This document shows, piece by piece, positions 1 through 11,800 of a stretch of 64,000 bases of DNA. The DNA is from Silurus meridionalis (Eukaryota; Chordata; Actinopteri; Siluriformes; Siluridae). The stretch covers positions 11,117,490 through 11,181,489 of the forward strand of contig NC_060892.1 of the NCBI RefSeq assembly GCF_014805685.1, in the 5' to 3' direction. A program made the translations under genes and the position numbers. The notes beneath the pieces are model-generated. The model ran no database searches. It was not told the DNA's origin and saw only the letters and a program-made list of their open reading frames with translations. Position 1 is the stretch's first letter, and the number at the start of each line of letters is the position of its first letter.

Positions 1-1025
1 CTACGGTGCTAATCTTAATTGGTATTAGGCTTTTTATTTAACATCTATGACCATCTGATGCTGAAGGTTGGTTCTTTATAAAGGCAGCATTTTAAAGGTG
101 GCTAAAGAGCAGAAAGATGGTCCATGTCCCCCTGTAGGTCGTAGATACAAAATAGATTTTTCTATTAGCACAACTTATAAGACAAATTAATTTTTGGATT
201 CATTTGTGGAAGCACTACTACTGAGGAAAACGCACAATGCTACGCTACACTGCGCCGACTGCTTTTTAGCCCAGACTGTAGATTCATGTAATCTCCATGA
301 TTGTTCCTGCAGCATTCCTATTATGTGATTGTGATTGTGTCATGTATTGCTCAAGCCTACTTGTTGAGCTATGGATAGACAGAGATCTGTCTTCATTCTA
401 AAATCAATAGAAGCCAACATAATGTCATTCACATACTGCTAAAACTTTATTACTGATTTTACTTCACGTTCACGGTTTTTTTCTAAGGGCTAATGCTAGT
501 GCCATCTAGTGTAAAGAGTCATGTACAGCACATTTATAATTATTGTGCCTGTTCAACACACTGGTGCACAGAAATAAAACACTGAACAAAGCTTTAATTT
601 CTCAATTAAAAATTGCCACTTCACCAAAAAAGCACTATTTAGAGAAGCGCAATATTGTGTAAAATTAATACAGAGTATTGCAGGAGTCAGAGTTAATGAG
701 TATGCAGTAATCCCGGGGAAAAGATGTTGACAATTGGACAGAGATCTGCAGTTTGAAGTAAAATGCTGGGAACAAATCAGGATTTCTAATGGAAATCAAA
801 AACAGAAATCTGTACACCTCTCTATCACACATGACTGCCTGATCTAAATAAAGGCAATTTCATAACTTACTTTCTGTCTGTCCCACAGCAGACCTTGCAG
901 CATCAGCGTGTGACCAGACATTGCGAAAAGAAACAGAATGGGAGAAGCTCACGCTATGCAGTGTTCTATATTAGTGTTCTGTTATGGCAGGTGAATAACA
1001 TCACCTAGAGATTTCAAGTGTGTCC
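1..1025. other. TBCE 3' flank / probable 3' UTR, no gene recognised
   Basis: This stretch lies beyond the TBCE stop codon. It is AT-rich and I recognise no coding exon on either strand. On the minus strand, TTTATT (a reversed AATAAA) occurs near 446-451 and 33-38 and could serve as a TBCE polyadenylation signal, so part of this is probably 3' UTR. That is inference, because no transcript end can be seen. Confidence 0.4.
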
Positions 1026-2540
1026 TCAGGACCAGCGCACAAGAATTCTGTCCCCATCTTCAATAGAATAAAACTGCAGTGGCTTCAAGTCATTGTTGAT
1101 AGTGATCTCTTGACCTTCCATCTACACAATAATCAAGAGAAAGAGATCAACTTATATTACACTTTAATGAGCTTCCAACATATTTAATTTTTAAAGGCTA
1201 TAAAATAACTCAGAAATATATATTTTTTAACTAATGTTAGTCTTATCTTCTCCAGACTGGAGTTGTATTTATAAGGATGTGTTCATTATAAATGCAATTT
1301 AATGAATAGACCAATGCAAAAAGTAGCAAATGACAGACAAGAAGGAGACAAGAAGCCCAATTAAAGAAACAGAACTGAATTGCTTTATCTCCTCTATACA
1401 TTAGTATTTTCAACATACATTATTCCTATTTATATTACTACTACACAGCACAAGTTTCCTCTGCTGATGCCAACAGCATCAATCCACACATGTACAACTT
1501 ATTAACATATTACAATGTACATAACTTTGGAAATCATGGGAGACGGTGCACAAATATGTGTCTTCTACTTAGCACATTACATATAATGGTTATAATTGTT
1601 ATTTATGAAATCATCCATAAACATTCATAGATTTAGAATCAGGGCTCGCATGAATGATTACCTTCGAGCTGGTGTAGGTGAGATGTAGCTCAGCACCTGG
1701 TAGTTTCAGTAATCTATACAGCAGTCCCTTCACTTTCTGAACTATCATTGAACCTGGGAGTGGATCAAAAGAAGCCACAAATTTGAATCAATGCAATCAA
1801 TTTATTTCAAAACATAGCATTCTACACCTTCCTACCTGGAAGCTTTTTCTGTATGGGCTTCCTGTCTGTGTCCTCAGGACACTCGAATGTAATCGCTAAC
1901 ATGAGAAGAGAAAATAAAGAAGATAAGATATAAATAAAGGTGAATTTGAGATATGGGTAGGAATGGTGTAGTAACTCACTCAGCAGTTGGTCTTTTAGAG
2001 CAAAAGGTTTCTGCTCCTTTAGCTCTTCCTCCTCAGGTGCACCGTATTCTGAAACGAGTAACAGTATTAGGTAGTTATCTATCACACCACATTAGCTTGC
2101 AGTGACAGAGATGTAGCAGTTGCAGCACCATAAAGGCTGTATAAATGAGGTTCATTTGGAGTTAGTGGGATGCTGACTTACTCTGGATAAGCATGAGGTA
2201 GCGAGGGTGCTGTGCTATAAACTCTGCGCTGGGTCGGTTCAGTTGTGGATCCCTGTGGCCTCCTGACTGCAGCCAAACACGACCAAACTTCTTACAGTAA
2301 TCCAGCTCAGCACCTCTTCTCTCCTGCGGCAGCACCTGAGGCACAAAACACTCAGAATCAGGTGTGTTGCTAGTCATCTGATATACTAATAAGTTTGTGT
2401 TTCCCAGGTAATAAAAATAAAAATGATTGACTGTATATTGCTCTTCCCCATTTAAGTAACTAGGAATGAGCTGTTACTATAGATTTAATTAAATATGATT
2501 CAACTGTATTGTCATTGTGCAGAGTACAAGTGCAAATAGC

Positions 2541-2612
<72 letters not shown>

Positions 2613-5600
2613 CTTATATAGATATATATACAAATATACAATAAACGATATAATTTTGGAATGAGCACAGGGAATTATAGATCATTTGATTTGATTTGGA
2701 ATAAAGCAAGCACTGCCACCAGAGCGGAGCTGTTACACGAAAGCATGGTATGGATTCTTCTTTTCTTTTTTTTCACACACCTGACTCCGGTTGAGTATCT
2801 CCAGCTGACTGATGCTGGCGATGATGAGCTGCCGAGTCGTCTCGCGGTTCTTCTCCAAATCTAACAAGGGGTTTCGATTGCAGGACAACTGCGCCAAAGC
2901 CCTCAACTTCTCCAGCTCATTAATAAGAGCCCACTGAAAGGCAATGACAAGTCGTCGTCTTTTAGGCTACATTAACTTTACACTGCTTTAAATTTGTTTT
3001 CTTTTACAAAACGTTTCCTACCTCAGAAATGTTATTATCATCAAGCAAAAGAATCTTCAGTGCGGGGAACGCTGAAGTCTTCATGCCTTCACAATATTAA
3101 AAATATGATTAAAGAGACATTACATACAAAAATAAGCATTGCTGATGATTAGAGAGGAGGTGATTATCAATATTTCAAAAAGCATTTTTGCATTGTAGAG
3201 CCCTCTTCTGCCCGGAAAGGGAATTACAACTTCAATGTAGGTTGTCTATTAAAAAAAAGGGGCCGAAATGAAAATCGGTATCCTGGCTGAGACTGAAGCA
3301 AATTTCCAAACAAGGTTTAAACAGTGTCTTTTTTTAAACAAACTGCACCTTTAAGTAACACATTTCAGAAATGTAACTGTTATATATTTATTCACTGGAT
3401 GTTAATTTTAAGATGAATTTCACTTAAATAGATTATCTAAAATCTTAAATAGAATATAAACAATATAGACAATCTAAACAAAATTATTAGGATTCAGCAT
3501 GTATTGTTTATAGATTAAAGTACTGCTGACATGACATGCATGAGGTGAGCTGAGACTATTTCTTTTACAGCTTACACACCTTGTAAGCAATTTGCCAGAA
3601 TGACACTTTAACCACCTGCATGGCAAATCTGACAGAATTATATTTAAAACTTTATCAGCAATCTGTCTAAGCCTAGATTTTAGAATTACCTGGCTGTGTG
3701 TCACTGAACTGAATAGAAGACAGTCCTGTGTTGCAAAGGTTCAGTGTCTCCAACCTGAGTTTCCCAACAAAACAAAGATATTTAGTAAAACAAATACCAT
3801 ATTATGATCACTTATCTCTGTTCTCTGCTACAACATGCTAAAAAAGCATTTTAATACCTTAATGTTTGATAAATATACACACTACCTGGATAGATGTGAT
3901 AACTGTAGTACACTTTCCTCTATTAATCTGTTGTTGGACAAGTCAAGAGTCTTCAGACCTTGCAGAACATCTATAGGCCTAAAAATAAATAAGTAATACC
4001 TCTGATTTTTGTTAAAATTATTAAAAGTTTTGGTATAGCTCATATACAAAGAAAATTAATGTTACTAAGTATGAAGTATATTATTAAATTATGCAACAAA
4101 CTAACACATACCAATATAAAATAATATATTATATTATAATAGAATAGAATGTAATATAACAACATTATATAGTTTATTTTGCAAAAACGTTCACAGTACT
4201 GTATGCTCTTGTCTGTAAGACTAATTAGCACATGGAGATATTATATAGTGCCTGACCTTTCTAGTTCAGTTATATTATTATCGTTGAGAAAAAGTTCTTC
4301 TATTTGTGGCCACATGGGAGCGCACTGGAGCACCTGCCAAAAAGAAGAAGGGTAGCTTGATAAGTCTTTTAATCAAATTAAATCTGGGTTGTGGAACTTG
4401 AAGAAAGATAAAACATTAATAACAAACACACCATATGCAAGCAATGGTAGGGCTGTGTGTGTGTGTGTGTGTGTTTGTGAGAGAGAGAGTTGACTGCTAC
4501 CTGAGACCAGGTGATAGCACAGCTGTTAAGCATCAGGACTCTTAGATGGGAGAAGGCGTGGTTCAGGTTGGATGGGTTTGAAAAAATCTGTAGACGATTG
4601 TGGCTATAAAATAAAGAATTTGTCAGAAAGCTTAGTATTTATGTAACGAAGATGAAGGTACTGAAAATAAGAAGTTATTTTTATAGATACATAAACTATG
4701 TTCATACTGAAATAATCATGATGAATGAATGAATGAATGAATGAATGAATGAATGGACAGATGGATGGATGGACGGATGGATGGATCAAATTACTGAGTT
4801 CACGAAATAATAAAAGGACTTGATGGACAGAATAGATGTATTCAATGGTTGGATATAAATGAGGGACGCAAAGAATAAATTAATGGATAGATAAATAAAT
4901 GCATGGATGATTGAAGGATGGAGCAATAGACGGATGTGATGGATGGATGTAATTAATTTAATGAATGGATGTAATTAATGGACATTTTATGAATGGATAA
5001 GCAGATGGGTATAATTAATGTATGCAAGAATGGATGGATGGATGGGCAGATGCAAGTATCACCATAACCTTGGATGAATTAATGGCCAAATGTATGTATG
5101 AATGAATAAGAGGATGGCTGGATTGATGCATATAATTAATGGCTTGTTCAGAATAATATATATATGGATCCAAGAAACTGTTAGACTGATATGGAGGGAA
5201 ATTATGTAAATGATGTATGTATGTATGTATGTATGTATGTATGGATAGAAGTAATGACTAGAAGGATAGGTGGATGGATGCATATAATTAATAGCTTCAT
5301 CAGAAGGATATATGGATAAATGAACACCTACCTGAGGCAGAGTACCTGCAGTTCCTCCAGCTGCTCTGTAATTGTTGCCACAACCTCCCATGAGCTCAGC
5401 AGATTTCCAGAAAGATTCAAAGAAACTGCATCTGTGACGGTGTGTTAAATAATTATAAAGTGTACAAGGAGAAAATTCCTGCCATTTATTACTGCTTAAA
5501 AGGATACTAGGTGTATTTTTCCTGATTTCATTTTCAGGACCTGGACCCGACACTTCACAGTCTATGAGAGCGATCTCTGTTAGATTCTCCACCCTGTAAA

Positions 5601-7038
5601 AAGACAGCAAGTCAAGATTTATAAAAAGTCTCATCACATGGCCCAACCTGAAAGAACTACAGAGGGGATCACCTTTCATGCACTTCATTACTCACCGCTG
5701 TTTCTCCACAATGGACTCAAAGCCGACCATCTTCACAGTTCTGGTGGAAATCGTTATATTATTACCAATGGCCTGATCCAGCTCCATCTCATAGCGCTGC
5801 TTTACTGCTGACAGGAAGTCCACGCCAAAGCTGACTTTTTTAGGTCGCACAAATGAACCTCTTGTTGGGTGACTAATGAGAAATGGAAAAACCCATACCA
5901 AAAGTCAGCACTTTCTTTAACTAACATAATTCTCGTTCTTTTATTCATGTCATCAAACTAGATTACAGTAGAGCATACCAAAATTGTGTTACGTTAGAGA
6001 AAATGTCCAAACAATACGAATAACTGCGCATTAGAAAACATTTTGTGCCGTAGAATACAGTGGGTTGCATTAGTATTCAACCCTTTTAAACTTTTCACAT
6101 TTTGTAAAGCTACAACCTGGAAATTAATTGGATTGTAAATATGTGTCATGAATACATGTAAAAATATTTTGGAAAAAAAAAAAATCTAATTTGCACAAGT
6201 ATTCACTCCTATTGCTGTAAAACCCCTAAATTATTATTTGGTATAGCCAGTTGGGACAAAGAAAGAATTGAATACAATTATACTGAACTAAAATGACAGT
6301 GAAAAGTAAATGTCTGTTTATTGTAATTACTGTAAATGATTCTAAATAACTGCTAAAGATTGTACATGAATAATGTACTATGTTTTTCATTTATATATGT
6401 ACTTCTGCGATAAGGTTTAAAATGTACTGGTGGACATTTGTATTGTGACATTCAAAAAATAATAATTTATATTCAATTCAAAATTTGCAGTGTTAAAGCC
6501 CTTACTCTGTTCTCATACAGTAGCTACTAATTCAACAGGAATGTGACTACCTGCTTGCAGTACATCTCTAAAACTACTGCTATCTTGGAGTGCTGATGAT
6601 TTCTTCCAGCACTCACTAATGTTAACATGTGGCAGATAAAATTCAGGTTTCAAAAAGTCACAATTCTTTTAGTTTTTCCTTTAATTCAAGATATACACAT
6701 ATTGATAATACACAGGTTAAAGATTGAGATTGATGAGGTAAAAATCTCTAGCTTGAACATACCGTGTTCAATCATTACCTGCATGTGAAGTAGCGAACTC
6801 CTTCATGGCTTCCATCATGTTTGCCTCTTTCTGGATTGTCCCACTCCACACCATACCACAATCCTTCAATAAAAAAAAATTATTGATCTGTTTTCTTTCT
6901 CAAGCTAAACAGTGTGGTCACTTGAACATCTAGACAATCACCTTTAGTAGGTGGAACGGTGCCGACGTATCTCACAGTGCCCCGCTCTCCATCGCACAAC
7001 ACCCGCCTTCCCACAGCATCATCAGGTACCTGCTCCAT
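1026..7038 (-). CDS. TBCE: tubulin-folding cofactor E (TBCE), complete, 16 coding exons
   Basis: Cofactor E joins the cytosolic tubulin chaperone pathway: it binds alpha-tubulin, helps assemble the alpha/beta heterodimer with cofactors D and C, and can dissociate tubulin. Coding exons in transcript order: 7038-6942, 6863-6779, 5872-5696, 5593-5508, 5431-5332, 4603-4501, 4333-4257, 3978-3886, 3754-3690, 3086-3022, 2933-2781, 2335-2182, 2048-1980, 1895-1836, 1753-1662, 1121-1026. Every junction is GT-AG and phases agree, giving 523 residues (human 527). An N-terminal CAP-Gly domain (about residues 6-85) carries GKHDG at 46-50; leucine-rich repeats follow (about 120-345), and a ubiquitin-like C-terminus (about 440-523) ends in LVRWS. 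I chose the ATG at 7038 because it aligns with the family start. An in-frame ATG at 7068 would add 10 residues, and a tiny upstream ORF (ATG CAA TGA) precedes that. The exon ending at 5508 uses the donor CCTA|GTATCC, chosen because it restores the family alignment. The gene looks intact. Confidence 0.95.
2544..2609. repeat. (AT)n microsatellite in a TBCE intron
   Basis: An uninterrupted AT/TA dinucleotide run of about 33 units lies between the coding exons 2781-2933 and 2182-2335. Confidence 0.95.
4454..4490. repeat. (GT)n then (GA)n microsatellite
   Basis: A short GT run is followed by a GA run in a TBCE intron, about 10 bases downstream, in plus-strand terms, of nothing coding and just below the exon at 4501-4603. 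Confidence 0.85.
4719..5290. repeat. degenerate ATGG/AATG/GTAT minisatellite filling a TBCE intron
   Basis: Almost the whole intron between exons 4501-4603 and 5332-5431 is built of tetranucleotides. A clean AATG tract (about 4719-4755) leads into GATG/ATGG units (to about 4786), then a decayed ATGG field with scattered TTAAT words, a clean GTAT tract (about 5213-5243), and more ATGG to 5290. It is seen directly; it looks like repeated expansion and decay of one simple repeat. Confidence 0.85.
6058..6260 (+). mobile_element. Tc1-like transposon end fragment in a TBCE intron
   Basis: A TA dinucleotide at 6056-6057 is followed by CAGTGGGTTGCATTAGTATT, the style of terminal inverted repeat used by fish Tc1-like elements. 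Related text follows, including 'aagtattcactcct' and 'taaaacccctaaatta'. No opposite end is visible, so this is one end of a truncated copy. The family assignment is from memory of fish repeats. Confidence 0.6.
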
Positions 7039-7853
7039 CCTGCACTGATCCTGCTCATGAATCCTCATTGCATACTACACAGCAATAAAACATTTACCAC
7101 ATAATTCAGTATCTATCAACAAGGTGCGATTGTCTACTTCTACTCTAAGCTACGTCTTACTTGTACAAATAAAAACCAAACTGTTCAGGAAAGTGTTTGG
7201 GATTCTTCTCTGGGGTGCTAATTTTTGAATTCACTTCCAGTGAGTAATTTTTATTTATAAAGTCTACTCTGAAGGCTCCTGGTGGTGGAGATTCATGAAC
7301 ATTGCCTCAGGGTCAGGTGGTCTCAGGGGGGGAATCATTCAAACATCAAACCCCATCAAACATCAAAAAGAATCTCCTGTGTTATGAAACGTATTTCTGT
7401 AGTAAAAACAGTAATGACAATGCAGCAAGTTCCTGTGTAATTAATATAATCCACCGAGGGAAACATTTCCGGTGGCGCCCTTTTTAAAGCACGGAGCTGT
7501 AAAAACAATATTACTAACACGTACGTTTTAAGTTTAGCTAAAACATAACGGCTAAGATAATATAAATAAATAATAATAGATAGATACCGGACCCCTTGAA
7601 TCACACATTGAGGCGACAACTTTTCATTTAGAACATTAAACGTTTACCTGAAGTACCACATCCAGACGAGTATTATTATCTGATTGAGACCGAGAGAAAG
7701 AAACGGTAAAGACTTATTGTAGTATGGATCTACAATTACTTCCTTACCACTGGATTAGGTAAAGTGTATAGCCGTGTTGCTGTGATCCTTGTTATGGTAG
7801 AAGAGTGTGTGAGAGGTTTTGAATGCTCCATCTGAGCCCTGTGTGTGGTGACG

Positions 7854-7904
7854 AATAAACAAATATAAACAAATATAAACAAATATAAACAAATATAAAC
7901 AAAT
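7854..7904. repeat. 10-bp tandem repeat, about 5 units
   Basis: The unit AAACAAATAT is repeated about five times head to tail, with the last copy breaking off into 'aaatcagtg'. It is seen directly in the TBCE-RBM34 interval. Confidence 0.9.
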
Positions 7905-8028
7905 CAGTGCTGTTTAATGTGTCTTTTTTTATCTAGTTTATCTAGATTTTTTTTATCTAATTCATATTAAATTCTAATTAAATGTGTGTTGTCGGTTTTA
8001 GATACCCTCAAGTTGCTAGTCAGTATCC

Positions 8029-8029
<1 letters not shown>

Positions 8030-8070
<41 letters not shown>
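8030..8070. repeat. (CT)n microsatellite
   Basis: A clean CT run of about 20 units lies between the TBCE and RBM34 5' ends. Confidence 0.95.
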
Positions 8071-8073
<3 letters not shown>

Positions 8074-8635
8074 GCTGCAATCCAAGTCATGTTGTGCTTT
8101 GTTTGCCGGAAATATTAATACTTAAATTTTTAAACAGCAAGTTAGTTCCTGGACTGAACGAACATGCAACCACCGAACAACATGGTCCAAGTTTTCGCTG
8201 TGTCACATACATATGCCAACTGCGTAAGCATCATGTTTGCTTATTAAGGTGACCCTCAACGTATCCAGATTAAACACAATGCATGTATAAATAGATTTAT
8301 TACACCATAGAAAGTCCAATCAGGTCTTACCTTGAACGAGTTTCTTTCCGAGTTATAATGCGATACGCTTTGACGTTTCTCTCCCATCAGTTACTCCTGT
8401 GCGAAATGGTGCGCACAAATTAACGGTCCGTAAAAACACACAGCTTCATTGAAACTATTATACCACGCTACATTTCTTACAAACTTAATGTGTGACAGAT
8501 ATTTATTGTATATGTAATAATTATATTTTTATTGTAATCTAATTCAATCTAAGTACGCAATTAGTCCGTTATTAATATAGCTTCGGAACGTATGCTTTTG
8601 GCTATTGTTTCTACAGGGAAAGAAAGACCGATGCG

Positions 8636-8641
8636 CACGTG
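8636..8641. promoter_or_regulatory. E-box CACGTG upstream of RBM34
   Basis: A palindromic CACGTG in the context GCGCACGTGG lies about 195 bp before the RBM34 start codon. RBM34 acts in the nucleolus, and MYC/MAX E-boxes are common at ribosome-biogenesis genes, so a role is plausible. This is inference from one motif. Confidence 0.35.
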
Positions 8642-8834
8642 GAAACGTGTTTTGGTGAAGCGTTGTGAGAAACTCCGTCTAAGTCTTCTCATTGTAACAA
8701 AAAAAATCAAAGGCGAATGGTTTTCTCATTTTCTCATTTTACTTTTTTTAAACAAATACAAATATCCACATAACGATACTGATATATTAATGTTATAATT
8801 TAATAAGTAGCCTTTTAAACAACGTGGGAAAAGC

Positions 8835-11800
8835 ATGAAGAAGAAGCACGCTGCGAAGAGGTTAGACACCGTAATACAGTATTTACTAAGTGCAGACTAA
8901 AAACTAAACCATTTGTACTTATGATAGTGCACTTGTGTTCTTTGTATCCCCTGTTCGTCCAAGATTGACCCTGATTGTTTACTTATATGTTGATAAACTG
9001 AATCGTTATATGTTTTCTGTGTTAATATATAGGAACTAGAAAAAATACCATTGTATATCCCTTGTAATGTGTAAAATATTAATCTAGTTATTTCAGAGTT
9101 GCTTTCTGGGCAGGTTATAGAGCATGTCATTATGTCACATGTTCCCAACACTGGTCCTGGAAAACCCACTGTCCAGCACATTTCAGTATTTTACCTGCCT
9201 GGTTCAACTCATTTCATTGGGTATTAAGAATTTCCCTCTGGAATGAATAAAGTTATTTCTCTCTCTCGCTCTCTCTCTGTAATTCGTGTGCTCATCGTAA
9301 AATGCATGCTTGGTTGTTAGTTTCTTATCCAAAAGCAATACTCCATCACCTAGTTAAAAGACAGGAATTGAATGCTTTAATACCTAGTTCTCTATGACAT
9401 GAGTTTTTATGTGGATTTTTGCTAACTTATTTTCATATTCTCAGCGAGGCGGTGGTCGCTAAAGCTGCTCAGCAGAAGGATTATGTTGTTGGCCTGGTAT
9501 CAGACAGCCTGACTCCAGATCAGACCACATCAGGGGCACTATCCTCTCTTTTTTCAGTTGCCACTAAAAAGAACACCCTGGTCTTCATTCCAGCACCAAA
9601 AGTAAGTATGCAAGTCTGACATCTATTAGTGCAGTGCTGCTAAAACCTGGTTACAAACAGGTCTTTGAACATTAAACTACAGTTATACAAGCTGTAAATT
9701 AGCAGAGATCAACACAGATGTATTTGTTTAAGAAATAACCAGTTTAGAAAGGTCATTAATCAGGAAATGAATAGCAAGCCTGTATGTTTACATACACACT
9801 CTGGATGCTGGACAAAAAAAAAAACAATGTACTTTAGGTTAAAAAAACTTTAAAACTTTTAATATCTTGCTGCAGAAACTGACACAAATGCGATTTATAC
9901 TGTAGAATCAAGGTGGTATGTGTAATAAAACATCTCCAGAATAAAAATCTTAAATTCCTGTCCTTACACCTATCAATAATTTTTTTGTTTAAAAAATATA
10001 TTCATTATTGTGGCAGAAGCAAATACACAGGAGTCTGTGAGACATGATTAATACAAAACCTTCAGAAATGCCTTTGTTATTAAATTACTGATTAATTTAA
10101 TGCCTTCTGTTCAGTCGGTTAAAGTTCTTTTTTTTTTTACATTGTTTACAAACAAGAACACTGTAAAACTTGTGTACAGATGTTCGCTGTCATCTGGACA
10201 GAAGGAGTTGTGATGAGGTGTTGGCACTGGAGAATCACAGACTATTTACCAGCTGGCAGTTGATTACACACTGAATAGATTAGGCCTGTAGTTATCTAAT
10301 TTTATTTATTTATTTAATTTTTTTTTTTTCTTTTGCTTTTGCCTTGATTTTTTCAAATCAACATGATCTTTTTTTCCCCCCAAAAAAATCACAGCTTAGC
10401 CAATGTTAAACATTTTTATTTCATTGCATCAGATTTTGCGTAACGTTTTAAAATCTGAAGGAAATGAAAAATTGAGTCCAAACCATTTCACCTTTGTCAT
10501 TGTTGGCATTTATAGTGTAGTCATACCAACATCAGACATTTTAAAGATCTTTTTTAAAATTATTATAATAAAGACTTTATAGAGTTTTTAAAACATTTCT
10601 GAAGATTATTCTAAGTTACAGTTTTAAAGCTTAAATAAAAAAAAAAAATTGCATAAAATCAGAAGCTTCCTATGAGTTTAATTGTCTTTAATTATTAAAA
10701 TTTTATAATTACAATTACAATTTTGTAATTATTACAATTCCAAATTTTGCTGATCTATTTGATCATAAATCCCAAATGATATCTTACATTATCATATACT
10801 ATATATAGACACTATTGTCATGTGTCTCCATAGAATTTAAGTGAGACCACAACACACAGTAATGTAGTAAATATAGTAATGTGCAAGTCCTTGCATGAAC
10901 ATTTTTGTGTCTTTTACATTGTTTTTTTTTTAGTAATTATAATTCTTCTCTTGTATTTATGCAGCCAGAAGTGAAGGCCGGTCCTATAAAACAGGAAGCA
11001 TGTCGTGTAGCAGGTGGAGGAGAAGCAGTGAAACAGAAGAAGGCCAAACAGAAATCAGCAGCTGAAAAGAAGCTGGAGGACAGGTTCGTAGTGCTGCTGC
11101 TGTTGAGATTGTTTTAGGTAATGAACACCTGAATCATCTGTGTCAATTCCCAGGGAGGAATCGTTAAAAAACGCAGACGACGCCGAAGAGGAAAAACGTC
11201 CGAAAAAGGCCAAGCGCAAAGCTCCAGAAGCGGACGATGATGAAGAAACGCTGGCAGACGCACTTTCCGTGAAACGCCGCAAAGTGACCTGGAACAAAGC
11301 GGAAGAGAGAATTAAACAGAAAAGGACCGTGTTTGTGGGGAACCTGCCTGTGAACTGCACAAAGAAGGTGACTGGCTTTCTGTGCATGAATCATTGACAA
11401 GTCAAACATCTCTCATCGTTGTGTGTTTTTCTATTAACCTTTGTTTTTTGCAGGATCTGAAAAAGCTCTTCAGGGATCTGGGAGCCATCGAGTCGGTGCG
11501 ATTTCGCTCAGTCGTGAGTCTTTACTTATTACTTTCTACTTAAAACAAGATGTTGGTATTATGTAGTAGATTTCTGATTGTGATTCCTTCCAGCTTCGGG
11601 AAGACCCAACCATGTCCCGCAGGCTCGCTGCTATCCGGTACGCATTGTAATGACACACAGACACACGGACATACAGACACATTTACAGTCTGATGGCTTT
11701 CATGCATTTGTTTTTAGACGGCAAGTCGACCCCAAAAAAACAAGCATTAATGCTTATGTGGTGTTCAAGGATGAGGATGGAGCAGCAAACGCCCTACAAA

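Larger units (their letters stand above)
7069..8834. other. TBCE-RBM34 divergent intergenic region
   Basis: TBCE and RBM34 start codons face away from each other across about 1.8 kb, so they probably share a promoter region. On the minus strand a good splice donor (CAAG|GTAAGAC, exon base 8331) and another (TTCAG|GTAAACG, exon base 7648) are candidates for the end of a non-coding first TBCE exon. The matching acceptor would be the TGTGTAG just above the TBCE start, near 7077-7083. No CpG-island-like block is obvious. The rest is AT-rich with simple repeats. Confidence 0.45.

Noticed and set aside
5059..5688. 209-codon minus-strand frame overlapping TBCE
   Set aside because: It reads through one TBCE exon in frame, then through introns and the ATGG minisatellite (Tyr/Ile/His/Thr-rich), so it is not a separate gene.
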